From the NCBI RefSeq assembly GCF_041860085.1, contig NZ_CP124747.1, forward strand, positions 3,658,001 to 3,722,000: a stretch of DNA of 64,000 bases, given 5' to 3'. Each line of letters begins with the position of its first letter. Positions within the stretch are counted from its first letter, which is position 1. The DNA is from Schlesneria sp. DSM 10557. Its GTDB lineage: Bacteria > Planctomycetota > Planctomycetia > Planctomycetales > Planctomycetaceae. Under the pieces are notes generated by a model. It made no database searches, was not told the origin of the DNA, and saw only the letters and a list, made by a program, of their open reading frames with translations. Position numbers and translations under genes: made by a program. Below are positions 54,693 through 63,551 of the stretch, piece after piece.

Positions 54693-55607
54693 ATGCGTCA
54701 GCCAACCTGGTTTATGATCGCCACTTCATTGACACTGTGCCTCACGATCGGGTGCAGCCCGCAAGCATCGTCGGAGTCCACCGTGCTGACAGCACTCCAG
54801 ACGGACGGCAGCCTCAAGTCTGCCACCAACGCACAGGGGAACGTCATCTCCATCTCGTCCCGGGCGATTTCGAACGAATCCGCTCCCAAGCTCGAGTCCT
54901 TCCCTTCTCTTCAGATACTCGCACTTGCCGGCAGCCCGATCGGAGACGGGGGACTTGCCTCCCTTTCCCGCCTGTCGCATCTCCAATCACTCTCGCTGGA
55001 AAATTCCCAGGTGACAGACGCAGGACTGGCACACCTCAGCGGACTCAAGCAGTTAAGCGACCTGAATCTCTCTGGATGTCAGATCACTGACGCAGGCCTG
55101 ATCCCCCTTTCGGGATTGACCGGACTGACGACACTCAACCTGAACGAGACTCAGATCAGCGGCTCGGGACTTTCCCAATTAACCAAGCTGACTCACCTGG
55201 AAGCTCTCTATCTGCAGCGCACACCGCTCAACTTCGAGAATGCGGCCCCCTTAACCGGATTGCAGAACCTGAAAATTCTCCACCTGGCAGGAACCAGCAC
55301 GGGCCGCGGAATCGAAAAGGCAATCTCCGGACTTCCCAGTCTCGAGCGACTGTATATCAATGAGACACGGATCGCAGACGCCGATATCCCCGCGCTGGCG
55401 ACGGCACTGGCAGAGCACTGCCCGCGGCTGAAAGGCCTGTTCATTGAGCAGACATCCGTTTCAGACGACATTATCGACTCGCTGGCGCCGCTGAAAAACC
55501 TGCCTGACTTTGCATTACTGCATGTTCAACGAACGCAGATCACGAAAGAGGGCGTTGTACGATTGCGAAAACTGCTGCCGGAGGTCAATGTGATCAGTCA
55601 TCATTAG
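54693..55607 (+). CDS. Leucine-rich-repeat lipoprotein
   Basis: Lipoprotein of 304 residues from ATG54693 (AGGAAA upstream). The signal peptide ends in LTIGC (Cys about 21). From about residue 70 there are eight to nine leucine-rich repeats of the bacterial F-box-like/GALA-similar pattern (L..L.L....I.D.GL..L..L..L). A capping motif ends near 300. It probably binds a protein partner at the envelope. LRR lipoproteins are common in planctomycetes. The frame is open back to 54627 but the extension would bury the signal peptide. Confidence 0.87.
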   Translation: MRQPTWFMIATSLTLCLTIGCSPQASSESTVLTALQTDGSLKSATNAQGNVISISSRAISNESAPKLESFPSLQILALAGSPIGDGGLASLSRLSHLQSLSLENSQVTDAGLAHLSGLKQLSDLNLSGCQITDAGLIPLSGLTGLTTLNLNETQISGSGLSQLTKLTHLEALYLQRTPLNFENAAPLTGLQNLKILHLAGTSTGRGIEKAISGLPSLERLYINETRIADADIPALATALAEHCPRLKGLFIEQTSVSDDIIDSLAPLKNLPDFALLHVQRTQITKEGVVRLRKLLPEVNVISHH

Positions 55608-55790
55608 AGCATTCGGCACACCCGATCGCTGGCATGCTGCGTTGGGTAGCGCGCCGTCGCGATCACCTTGCCTCTCATTCGGTGGCACCACAGATCGCCA
55701 CGGGGCGACGTCGACGTTGCCGCACTTGCTCGCAGTCAATTCAGCGCCTCATCGAATCGATCAGGCGAAACTATCCTCAACGGAGGTCTC

Positions 55791-56771
55791 ATGGCGGAAG
55801 AACGCACGTCGCTCGACACGCGAGTCTACCAACATTTGCTCGGACAGATTTCTGCTCGCCAGGTCGAGTTGGGCAGCTTTCTGAAAGCAGGCAAACTGGC
55901 CGTCGAGATGAACGTCAGCCGCACCACGGTTCGCAAGGCCCTGTCTCGATTGATTGATGACGGCTGGGTGAAACAGACGCCGGCTGGACACACTTACGTC
56001 GCGAAATGGCCCCCGAAAGCCGCCGCTGCGGCCGTCGAAGTCATTGAGGTCGAACAACAGTCGCAGATCAAGTCGGTCTACTGGCTGATCTTCGACTGGA
56101 TCCTGCAGGGAAATTGTCAGTTCGGCGCGGAAGTCAATCCACGCACCTTTGTCGACCTCTTCGGCGCCAGCATGGGAACGGTTCGTCATGCACTCGATGC
56201 ACTGACCCGGGATGGAATTCTGATCAAGGCGCCACGGCGTGGCTGGCGCTATGGAACCCTCACCTGGCAGGACATCATCGACACGATTGAGATCCGGACG
56301 ATGTTCGAGTCCGAAGTCCTCCGTCGCGCGGGCCATCAGATTCCTCAGGCTTCTCTCGAAGAACTCAAGGCCGAGACCGAGAACGTCCTGCAGTCCATCG
56401 ACACCCTGTCCGAGAGAGATCGACGACAGGCTGACTACCATTTCCACACCACTCTGGTGGAACAAACCACCAGCCTTGTCCTCATCGGATTGGTCAAACC
56501 ACTCATCCGGCGCAGTATGTATTGCAGCCTCACCTCCCCGTCGGACCGTCGCCATCAGGCCAAATCGTTTCGCGAGCACCTCGGAATCATTGATGCTTTG
56601 CAGATGGGGGATGTGGCATCCGCAGTGGACGTTTTCCAGGCTCACATGAGCCGCAGCCTGCTGGACGGATTGCGGACGAAGCTGCCTCATTTGAATTCGA
56701 ACGAAGGGATCGACCTCGCCCGCAACGAGCTTGCGAGCATGTTGACCCCCGCCGCAGAACCGCAGCCCTGA
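55791..56771 (+). CDS. Transcription regulator with two GntR-type winged-helix domains and an FCD domain
   Basis: Regulator of 326 residues. The first winged helix (about 10-72) contains LKAGKLAVEMNVSRTTVRKALSRLIDDGWV. The second (about 92-155) contains FVDLFGASMGTVRHALDALTRDGILIKAPRRGW. The rest (about 160-310) is a helical FCD-like ligand domain with His residues (YHFHTTL, FREHLGI) that may bind a metal or small acid. GntR/FadR regulators normally have one winged helix, so two in tandem is unusual. ATG55791 has GGAGG upstream; a frame to 55668 has no signal. No target is evident; the next gene is an unrelated membrane protein. Confidence 0.85.
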   Translation: MAEERTSLDTRVYQHLLGQISARQVELGSFLKAGKLAVEMNVSRTTVRKALSRLIDDGWVKQTPAGHTYVAKWPPKAAAAAVEVIEVEQQSQIKSVYWLIFDWILQGNCQFGAEVNPRTFVDLFGASMGTVRHALDALTRDGILIKAPRRGWRYGTLTWQDIIDTIEIRTMFESEVLRRAGHQIPQASLEELKAETENVLQSIDTLSERDRRQADYHFHTTLVEQTTSLVLIGLVKPLIRRSMYCSLTSPSDRRHQAKSFREHLGIIDALQMGDVASAVDVFQAHMSRSLLDGLRTKLPHLNSNEGIDLARNELASMLTPAAEPQP

Positions 56772-56921
56772 CAAGTTACTGGGGCGAGCAACCAGGAACC
56801 TGGCCCTTTCCGTAAAAAGGAGCCTTCCAGGGCTCGACGCAGCGCGCGTCCTTACGCCATCCTGTTACTCCCCTGCACCTCAGCCTGATTCTGACCTCTG
56901 ATCCCAACGGAAGCGTCGTAC

Positions 56922-57347
56922 ATGAAAGCCCTGCTCCGTAACGCTGCCTCGGTATTTGTCGGATTACTTGTCCTGTTCGTTCTGGTGACAGCCGTCGAAG
57001 TCGTCACCCTGGCCCTGCACCCCTATCCTGAAAACTTCACCCACACCATGGAAGAAGTCTGTCAGCACGTCGAGCGTTTCCCGGCGTGGATACTGGGTTT
57101 GGCGGCAGGCGCCTGGGCCATCTCCGCTTATCTCAGTATCTGGGTCACACGAAGAATGGGCAGTCCTTACTCCGCAGGAGTTGTGGGGGTATTACTGCTG
57201 GCCGCTCTCTTCGGTAACCTCGCCATGCTCCCCTACCCCGAATGGTTTAAGGCGACGGCCGGTATCGCGGTCTTCGTCGCGACCGCTGCCGCAATTTTCT
57301 CACGCACGAACAGCAGTTCCCCCGTCGTGGAAACCCCGCCTGCCTGA
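56922..57347 (+). CDS. Small four-helix membrane protein of unknown function
   Basis: Protein of 141 residues with about four membrane helices (8-32, 55-75, 84-100, 105-127) and a Ser/Pro-rich tail. A short cytoplasmic or periplasmic loop after the first helix contains HPYPENFTHTMEEVCQHVERFP. No family was recognised. It begins 150 bases after the double-GntR regulator and may be its target or a separate gene. Confidence 0.72.
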   Translation: MKALLRNAASVFVGLLVLFVLVTAVEVVTLALHPYPENFTHTMEEVCQHVERFPAWILGLAAGAWAISAYLSIWVTRRMGSPYSAGVVGVLLLAALFGNLAMLPYPEWFKATAGIAVFVATAAAIFSRTNSSSPVVETPPA

Positions 57348-57588
57348 TGCCATCAACGGAGATCGGCCCCGTCGACAAATACTGCGACCACGGTCGACCG
57401 ACTTCCTTGTCAGCACCGACGGCATTGCAACGACCTCCGACAGCCGACCGTCTTTCGAGACGCGTGCCTGATCGGTAAGATCCGGACTCCCTCGAAATCC
57501 AATTTGTACATGCTCAACCTGAGCATCACGAAGTCCCACCCTGGGTCACGCTGGATTGTTTTTCATTCAATGAAAGGGCTGCAGTCTC

Positions 57589-58722
57589 ATGATCAAGAGC
57601 GAACGTCGTGTCGCGTTTTTACGATGGGCGTCGTCCCTGATGCTGATGTTAGCGATCGTCGCTGATACGGTTTCCGGACAGGATCTCAAAACGAAAAACG
57701 TGATTCTGATCACGACAGACGGACTTCGATGGCAGGAAGTCTTCACGGGAGCCGAAGAAGCCCTCATAAATAAGGAACATGGGGGAGTGACCGACGTCCA
57801 GAACATCAAATCGAAGTTCTGGAGAGAGACGCCAGAAGAGCGGCGTGCTGCCCTGTTGCCTTTTTTCTGGACGAAGATCGCCAAAGAGGGTCAACTTTAC
57901 GGCAATCTTCCCGCGGGCAGTTCATCACAAATCACCAACACGATGAAATTTTCGTACCCCGGCTACAACGAAATCCTGACGGGTTTCGCTGATCCCCGGA
58001 TCGACAGCAATGCGAAAAAACCAAACGAAAATTTCACCGTGCTGGAATGGCTGCATCGCCAGCCCGAATTTAACGGGAAAGTTGCCGCCTTCAGCGGCTG
58101 GGACGTCATTCCTTACATCATTAATCGCGAACGATGCGGCTTCCCCGTCATGGGAGGATGGGAGCGAGTTCCCGAAGAGAACCCCAGTTCTCAGCAGCAG
58201 ATTCTGAACGAACTGATCGAAGACACAATCCATCGGCCCAACGACGCTGAACTCAACGATACGTTCATCTTTCAGGCCGCCCGCGAGCACCTGAAACGGC
58301 ACCAGCCGCGCGTCCTGTTCGTCAGCTTCCTCGAAACAGACCATTGGGGACATGCCGGTCGATACGATCACCTGCTGGAATCCGCACACGTCGTGGACGA
58401 CTACGTTCGTCGACTGTGGGAACTGGTTCAGTCACTCGATCAATACCGTGACAAGACCACAATCATCCTGACGACCGACCACGGCCGCGGCTCGGGCCTC
58501 GAAAACTGGAAGCACCACGGGGCGAAGTACGAAGGGGCGGAAGACATGTGGATGGCCTTCCTTGGCCCCGATACACCCCCGCTGGGCGAACGCACCAATT
58601 GTGACCGAGTGACCCAAAGTCAGGTTGCCGCGACACTGGCAGCGCTCCTGGGCAAAGACTATTGCGCCGCAGTCCCCAATGCAGGCAAGCCGGTCGCCGA
58701 CGCACTGCCGAAAAAGCCATAA
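57589..58722 (+). CDS. Exported alkaline phosphatase family protein
   Basis: Protein of 377 residues with a signal peptide (about 1-30, ending VSGQ). The fold is the alkaline-phosphatase superfamily, phosphodiesterase type: VILITTDGLRWQEVFTGAEE carries the first metal Asp, KFSYPGYNEILTG the nucleophile region, FLETDHWGHAGRYDHLL the second site and TTDHGRG the third. A closing C-terminal domain contains conserved Lys/His residues. It is shorter than the two cluster paralogues at 19-23 kb and only distantly similar. Function is probably hydrolysis of a phosphate or sulfate ester outside the cytoplasm. Confidence 0.87.
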   Translation: MIKSERRVAFLRWASSLMLMLAIVADTVSGQDLKTKNVILITTDGLRWQEVFTGAEEALINKEHGGVTDVQNIKSKFWRETPEERRAALLPFFWTKIAKEGQLYGNLPAGSSSQITNTMKFSYPGYNEILTGFADPRIDSNAKKPNENFTVLEWLHRQPEFNGKVAAFSGWDVIPYIINRERCGFPVMGGWERVPEENPSSQQQILNELIEDTIHRPNDAELNDTFIFQAAREHLKRHQPRVLFVSFLETDHWGHAGRYDHLLESAHVVDDYVRRLWELVQSLDQYRDKTTIILTTDHGRGSGLENWKHHGAKYEGAEDMWMAFLGPDTPPLGERTNCDRVTQSQVAATLAALLGKDYCAAVPNAGKPVADALPKKP

Positions 58723-58738
58723 AAGAGTGAAGGGGAAA

Positions 58739-58807
58739 CGGGACTCCGAGTCCCGCTTTGACCCGCAGACATTTAAGAAGGGCGTGTCGAACCTCGGCAC
58801 GCCCTTC
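58739..58807 (+). terminator. Two tandem hairpins, the second a likely intrinsic terminator
   Basis: CGGGACT/AGTCCCG (58739-58755) is followed by GAAGGGCGTG/CACGCCCTTC with an 11-base loop (58777-58807). The second stem is followed by GTTCATTT. Position after the phosphodiesterase-like gene fits termination. Confidence 0.65.
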
Positions 58808-58944
58808 GTTCATTTCGCGATGGATTTCCAGCCTGCCGTCAGAATCAAGTCTGCCGATCGCCCGACCCTGACCGTTCCGTCTGTCCGCGACCCGATCGAG
58901 TTTGAGGACTGAGGCGGCTGTTTGTCGATGGCCAGTCGAGCGGA

Positions 58945-59643
58945 TCAGTTCATGCTGAAAACAGGAGGAAAGGTGCGTCCCGCGGAGCCGACTTGTCCTT
59001 CCAGCGCCTCCTGCAGCAAATCCATCAGCATCTCGCTGCGGGTATCGATATTCAGCTCTTCCTGAAACTGTTGAGAAATCTTGGCAGGGAGCGGTACGGA
59101 TCCGAGCAGGACATCGGTCACGGTCCCCAGGGGCAGGTCCGAGAAATCATGAGCGAACAATTGGTTCAGCTTGATTTTGGGAAAGAGTTGAGCGAAGGCG
59201 GTGACGAGTTGTTTGATGCGTTCCTGTCGGTCGTACGACAGGGATTCGTCCTGTGCTTCGAGGCAGATCTCCAGTTGCCCGACGCGGTAGGGGAGGTCGA
59301 GCTTTTCTTCCCGCAGGAGATTGGCCCGAGCAAGACCACGCAGCACCAGGTAGTAGCGTCCGTCCGCCAGTTTCTCGTGAGCGATGATTTTTCCCAATCC
59401 GACCACGCGATGCACGGGGGCCACTTCCCCCTTCGCGACCCCTTCCCATCCCGGCCGCAGCAGGCTCATCGCGATGAGACGCTCGCCATCCAGCGTATCC
59501 GCCATCATCCGGCGATACCGGTCTTCGAAAATGTGAAGCGGAAGCAGAGCGTGGGGAAAAAGCACAATGTTGGGCAGCGGAAAAAGCGGCGCCCGTCCTG
59601 AGAAATTTTTCAAGGCAGTATCAAGTTCTGGCAAGTCGCTCAT
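58945..59643 (-). CDS. LON peptidase N-terminal (substrate-binding) domain protein
   Basis: Cytoplasmic protein of 232 residues consisting of a LON substrate-binding (PUA-like) domain without the AAA+ or protease parts. LFPLPNIVLFPHALLPLHIFEDRYR is the family start, and RVVGLGKIIAHEKLADGRYYLVLRGLARANL the second conserved block. The function of stand-alone LON-N proteins is unknown. Its ATG overlaps the TGA of the upstream DUF309 gene (ATGA), so the two are coupled. Confidence 0.9.
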   Translation of the reverse strand: MSDLPELDTALKNFSGRAPLFPLPNIVLFPHALLPLHIFEDRYRRMMADTLDGERLIAMSLLRPGWEGVAKGEVAPVHRVVGLGKIIAHEKLADGRYYLVLRGLARANLLREEKLDLPYRVGQLEICLEAQDESLSYDRQERIKQLVTAFAQLFPKIKLNQLFAHDFSDLPLGTVTDVLLGSVPLPAKISQQFQEELNIDTRSEMLMDLLQEALEGQVGSAGRTFPPVFSMN

Positions 59644-60035
59644 CCGATCGCTCCTTGCGAAACATACTCGATTTTGGGGACCAGTTCGTCGCGAATCGCG
59701 ACCGTTGTCGGATAGGCTTCGGTGTTGTCGATCAACTCCTGAAAACAGGCGCGGAAGTCCTGCAGGAAGTTCGACAGCTTGATTCCCATGTACTCGTCGC
59801 CATAGGGATCCAGTTTGGTCGTCGCGGCGAAGAACAGCTTTTTCGCCCCGCCGAAGTTTTCGTTCCCGAAATGAAAAAGTGCGATGGAGGCCTGAATCAA
59901 TCCCTGAATAAACTTTCGCTCGTCACCAACCGTTTCCGCCCACAATTCTTCGAGCACGTCATGACACTCAAAGAATTCCTCTTCATTGAAGAGGCGTACG
60001 CCTTCGCGATACTGTGCCGGAAGATCATCAATCAC
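59640..60035 (-). CDS. DUF309 family protein
   Basis: Small helical protein of about 131 residues of the DUF309 family. The signature is REGVRLFNEEEFFECHDVLEELWAE, followed by KFIQGLIQASIALFHFGNENFGGAKKLF. The role is unknown. The GTG at 60035 begins the family-like VIDDLPAQYREG; the frame remains open to a TTG at 60086 and a GTG at 60050, so the exact start is uncertain. The stop overlaps the start of the LON-domain gene, suggesting a conserved functional pair. Confidence 0.85.
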   Translation of the reverse strand: MIDDLPAQYREGVRLFNEEEFFECHDVLEELWAETVGDERKFIQGLIQASIALFHFGNENFGGAKKLFFAATTKLDPYGDEYMGIKLSNFLQDFRACFQELIDNTEAYPTTVAIRDELVPKIEYVSQGAIG

Positions 60036-60220
60036 GGTCCTGATTCCCACCAAAAGCAGCCTCGACAACAGGAACAACGCAGCCAATCTGACTCGTGAAG
60101 CGAACCTGTGAGTGGCAAAGTCGATCCAGTTTCAAATTTCTCAGGCTGAATTCTAGGCGCGTCACCTCGCCAATTTCCACGACGAACTTTCGCACGGCGG
60201 CATTTGTAGAGCGGTTTTCC

Positions 60221-60898
60221 ATGACAAAAAGACTTTCCGGACAAATCACCCCTACTGAACAACGGCGTGTCCAACAGATTATCCGGACGCTGGCCAAAAC
60301 CTACCCCGTGGCACTTTGTGCGTTAAACCACGCCTCTCCCTTCCAGTTGCTGGTGGCCACGATCCTGTCGGCGCAGTGTACAGACGAGAGAGTTAACCTG
60401 GTGACACCCGGCCTGTTCGCCCGCTACCCGTCGGCCGAAGACCTGGCGCAGGCCCGCCAGGACGAACTTGAGGCTCTCATACATTCGACCGGCTTCTACC
60501 GGAACAAGGCGAAAAACCTGATTGGAATGGCTCAGGCCGTGGTGGAAACTTACGGGGGTGAATTACCGCAGAGCCTGCCAGAACTGATCGCCCTGCCTGG
60601 AGTGGGCCGAAAAACGGCAAATGTCCTGTTAGGAACAGCGTTTGGAATTCCCAGCGGAATCGTGGTCGACACCCATGTGGCGAGAATCAGTTACCTGCTG
60701 GGACTGACCTCCAATAAAGGGGCAGAACAAATCGAACGGGATCTGATGGAATTCATTCCGCAGAAAGAGTGGATCAACTTCTCGCATCGGCTGATCCATC
60801 ACGGGCGACGAATCTGCATTGCCCGCCGACCGAAGTGCCTGGAGTGCCCGCTGTTGAAAAACTGCCCGCGGGTTGGCCTGCCTGAACTACCAGATTGA
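60221..60898 (+). CDS. nth: Endonuclease III
   Basis: DNA glycosylase/AP lyase of 225 residues that removes oxidised pyrimidines in base-excision repair. The helix-hairpin-helix is [11 protein letters not shown] with catalytic Lys131, and the general acid-base Asp150 is in VVDTHVAR. The [4Fe-4S] cluster is held by Cys199, 206, 209 and 215 in the C-x6-C-x2-C-x5-C pattern. ATG60221 is chosen; an upstream extension to 60095 has no family similarity. It is divergent from the DUF309/LON pair. Confidence 0.96.
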   Translation: MTKRLSGQITPTEQRRVQQIIRTLAKTYPVALCALNHASPFQLLVATILSAQCTDERVNLVTPGLFARYPSAEDLAQARQDELEALIHSTGFYRNKAKNLIGMAQAVVETYGGELPQSLPELIALPGVGRKTANVLLGTAFGIPSGIVVDTHVARISYLLGLTSNKGAEQIERDLMEFIPQKEWINFSHRLIHHGRRICIARRPKCLECPLLKNCPRVGLPELPD

Positions 60899-61233
60899 CA
60901 CGTTTCGTGAAGCGGGTAGAATCTGGCGTACCGCTCATCCCTCCTGCTCTCTCGCGGGCGAACCGAGTGGAAACACGTGATTGCAAATCGATCCCTGAGA
61001 GGATCGATTACGGAACGTGCCCGGTTCGTCATGATCGAACTCGAAGACTGTTTCCGATGTTGAATTTCCACCTTGGGATTCACGGCGAAATGTTTCCGAG
61101 CGAGAAATAGCCCCTGAAAGTGCATACGTGATATTGTATTGCACATGCGGATACGCGAGATACGAGCTTTCTACCGCCTTCGCGGTGGCTCACCGATTAG
61201 ACTGAATAAGGTCGTGCTTTTTCGAGGAGACTG
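60899..61233. other. Upstream region of the tatA pair
   Basis: A 335-base gap between nth and the first tatA-like gene. It should contain the tatA promoter; an AT-rich GATATTGTATTGC near 61130 is the only promoter-like feature. No RNA gene was seen. Confidence 0.4.
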
Positions 61234-61419
61234 ATGATGGTGCCTACTCTTGCCTTACTGGGACCCGGAGAGATGATTTTCTTCGGAATTATCGTCCTGG
61301 TGCTGTTCGGTAGCCGCTTGCCGTCGGTGATGAAGTCGCTCGGCCAAAGCGTGACCTCCTTCAAAACCGGACTCAAGGATGATGAAGAGAACACCGAGAA
61401 CCTCGACAACAAGAAGTAG
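61234..61419 (+). CDS. tatA: TatA/E family twin-arginine translocation protein
   Basis: Protein of 61 residues. The short N-terminal membrane helix GPGEMIFFGIIVLVLFGSRLP is followed by the amphipathic helix VMKSLGQSVTSFKTGL and an acidic tail, the classic TatA/TatE shape. It would form the pore or scaffold that moves folded Tat substrates, such as the RR-signal protein at 21.3 kb. GAGGAG precedes the ATG. It is followed after 65 bases by a second TatA-like gene. No tatC lies in the window. Confidence 0.9.
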   Translation: MMVPTLALLGPGEMIFFGIIVLVLFGSRLPSVMKSLGQSVTSFKTGLKDDEENTENLDNKK

Positions 61420-61484
61420 GCCCGGTTTCATCCTCGTTCCAGACTTTTCTGTATTTGCGGCTTCGAGAAGAAGGAAAAACTGAC

Positions 61485-61781
61485 ATGTTTCCACTCGCAT
61501 TCATTGGTAGCCTTGGTCCCGCTGAAATGTTGTTTGTGGGAGTGATCGCACTCCTGCTGTTCGGCAAGAAACTGCCCGAAGTGGCACGCAGCTTGGGCAA
61601 GGGCGTTGTCGAGTTCAAGAAGGGGCTGCGCGGGATCGAAGACGATGTCGAAGCAAACCTGTACTCGAATCGCACCGATACCAGCAACATCACACGACCT
61701 GCTCCGCGTGACGAAAGCGTCGAAACGACTGCTCCGAAATTTGAACCACCCAAGTCAGAACCCACAGGCAGCGAAGTCTAA
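61485..61781 (+). CDS. tatA: Second TatA/E family protein with extended tail
   Basis: TatA-like protein of 98 residues. GPAEMLFVGVIALLLFGKKLPEVARSLGKGVVEFKKGLRGIED is a textbook TatA core. The last 45 residues form a longer, proline- and acid-rich tail than in the first copy. ATG61485 has AAGGA upstream. The two copies differ throughout, so they are paralogues rather than a recent duplication, perhaps with TatA- and TatE-like or TatB-like roles. They are probably cotranscribed. Confidence 0.9.
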   Translation: MFPLAFIGSLGPAEMLFVGVIALLLFGKKLPEVARSLGKGVVEFKKGLRGIEDDVEANLYSNRTDTSNITRPAPRDESVETTAPKFEPPKSEPTGSEV

Positions 61782-61923
61782 GCTCTCCTGCCTCGCGTTC
61801 GACACCAATCTGCCGGCACCCACTGCGCTACGACCCATCACCAGCGTTCTGGCGATTTCGCAGAACACGTGGTAAAAGTCACAGGCCATCTGAGTGTGAT
61901 GATTCATTGACGGGAGCTTCCGC

Positions 61924-62295
61924 ATGGGACTGTTTGGCGGGAAAGACTGGAACGTAATCGCGATCATCTTCGAGAGCCGAGTGATGTATCGCGTGAATGG
62001 CCAGCGAGGCAAAGGAAGTGAAGCGACGAAGTGTCGTGACGGGGCGAAAAACCATGATCGCACCATCTACTGGGCCGTCTTCAATCAGAAGCGAGGCTTC
62101 ATTGAAGGGGGCGGCGGCAATGGAGAGCGGATGGTCTCGAGCGATGTGATCGCCAGACTTAAAAAAGAGTTCTCGACCAATCCGACTGTCACCGGAATTC
62201 TGGGGACCCTCGAACGAGGGGAATTGACGAAGGTGTCAAAGCCACTCGCCTTCACTGGCTACCCAAAACCCGAACAGGGCCCGCCGGACGAATAA
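61924..62295 (+). CDS. Hypothetical protein of 123 residues
   Basis: Small protein beginning MGLFGGKDWNVIAIIFESRVMYRVNG, with a basic, glycine-rich middle (CRDGAKNHDRTIYWAVFN, IEGGGGNGER) and a C-terminal helix. No membrane segment or family was recognised. CGGGAG-like sequence precedes the ATG only weakly. It lies between the tatA pair and hemQ on the same strand, 142 and 44 bases from them, and codon use matches the neighbours. Confidence 0.7.
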   Translation: MGLFGGKDWNVIAIIFESRVMYRVNGQRGKGSEATKCRDGAKNHDRTIYWAVFNQKRGFIEGGGGNGERMVSSDVIARLKKEFSTNPTVTGILGTLERGELTKVSKPLAFTGYPKPEQGPPDE

Positions 62296-62339
62296 CAATC
62301 GTCCCCGTCTTCAAACCTCTACATTCGAGAAAGTTGTTC

Positions 62340-63185
62340 GTGAATCGACCGTCACCGTCACACGCTGCATTGCCTGAACCGTCTGCAAAACTGATTGATG
62401 GATGGCACTGCCTGCACATCTATTACCGCGTTGATCAGGCGGCCCTGCAAGGCCTTTCTGCCAGCGAGATTGCTGAAGGGCGTGAGGCACTGGTCCACCT
62501 GCTGGACCCCGAACGCCCCGGTGCACCCGCTCGACTCCAGACTTCTGTTGTCTCAGGACACAAGGCCGATCTGGGCCTCATGATCATGGACGCAGATCCA
62601 CTGCTGATCGACGGGGTCTGCCAAGGCGTGCGAGCATCGAAACTCGGTTCTGTCCTGCAGCCGACCTATTCGTTCGTGTCGATCACAGAAGTCTCGGAAT
62701 ATGTACCGACGGTCGAGCAATACGGAACCAAATTGCGACAAACCGAAGGGCTGTCGGTGGAAGATCCCGCCTATAACGCGAAGCTCAATGCTTACGCTCA
62801 GCGTTTGCCGATGATGAACAAGCAGCGCCTGTTCCCGGACTTCCCGGCCTGGCCCGTCACCTGCTTCTACCCGATGAACAAGATCCGCCACCCCTCCGCC
62901 AACTGGTATATGGAACCGTTCAGCAGCCGGTCGGCAATGATGTCGGAACATGCGACAAGCGGGATCAAGTTTGCCGGCCGCGTCAGCCAGCTCATCACAG
63001 CCTCAACCGGATTCGATGACTGGGAATGGGGTGTCACGCTGTGGGGACGAAATCCTGAGTACATCAAGGAGATCGTCTACACGATGCGATTCGACACAGC
63101 ATCAGCCAAATACGCCGAGTTCGGTCCATTCTACATCAGCTACCTGAAGTCACCCGTCGATGCCCTGGAGCATCTGCAAATCTGA
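62340..63185 (+). CDS. hemQ: Coproheme decarboxylase / chlorite dismutase family protein (HemQ)
   Basis: Protein of 281 residues of the chlorite dismutase superfamily, HemQ/ChdC subgroup, which converts Fe-coproporphyrin III to haem b with H2O2. Conserved are the YPMNKIRHPSANWYMEPF loop with its catalytic Tyr and Lys/Arg, EHATSG around the proximal His region, GRVSQLITASTGFDDWEWGVTLW, and YTMRFDTASAKYAEFGPFYIS. Length is typical. The GTG at 62340 gives the better spacing to GAGAAAG than the TTG at 62334. It indicates a coproporphyrin-dependent haem pathway. Confidence 0.92.
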   Translation: MNRPSPSHAALPEPSAKLIDGWHCLHIYYRVDQAALQGLSASEIAEGREALVHLLDPERPGAPARLQTSVVSGHKADLGLMIMDADPLLIDGVCQGVRASKLGSVLQPTYSFVSITEVSEYVPTVEQYGTKLRQTEGLSVEDPAYNAKLNAYAQRLPMMNKQRLFPDFPAWPVTCFYPMNKIRHPSANWYMEPFSSRSAMMSEHATSGIKFAGRVSQLITASTGFDDWEWGVTLWGRNPEYIKEIVYTMRFDTASAKYAEFGPFYISYLKSPVDALEHLQI

Positions 63186-63551
63186 GACTTGGCTTGATGG
63201 GACTTGTCCTGAAGGGAGAGTTTCACCGGCAGGATGAAAGCGGTATTCCTGCCGGAATCTCCCCAGTCCTCCGGTGACTTGGTGGACTCCGCGAATCGGA
63301 ATCCCTGGCGGACGACCGGTAGCCTGCCCTGACGGGCTACCGGAGTACCCGGTAACTGAGATTCCGCTTCCCAGACACAATGACAGTGGCCGCGTCGGCA
63401 ATCCTCCGCAATTCATCGGGCACCTGCAGCCGCCACGACGAGTCCTGTAATCGGCAATCCAGACGACTCGTCCTGCCAAGCGTGACCACCCGCCCCACCA
63501 TGCCAGAGGGGCGAGAGTCGCCACTGGATTGCAGGGTTCCGCCCCAGCGAC
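63186..63551. other. Convergent intergenic region with two hairpins
   Basis: A 366-base gap between hemQ and the partial sulfotransferase gene. Two perfect 9-bp stems are present and listed together as a terminator. The rest has no feature. Confidence 0.5.
63226..63343. terminator. Two hairpins between hemQ and a sulfotransferase gene
   Basis: CCGGCAGGA (63226-63234) pairs with TCCTGCCGG (63247-63255), with an outer GGGAGA/TCTCCC pair. CCGGTAGCC (63316-63324) pairs with GGCTACCGG (63335-63343). Both are perfect 9-bp stems; neither has a T-run. Confidence 0.5.

Noticed and set aside
55761-56774. 337-codon minus-strand frame
   Set aside because: Antisense to the double-GntR regulator, with no family features.
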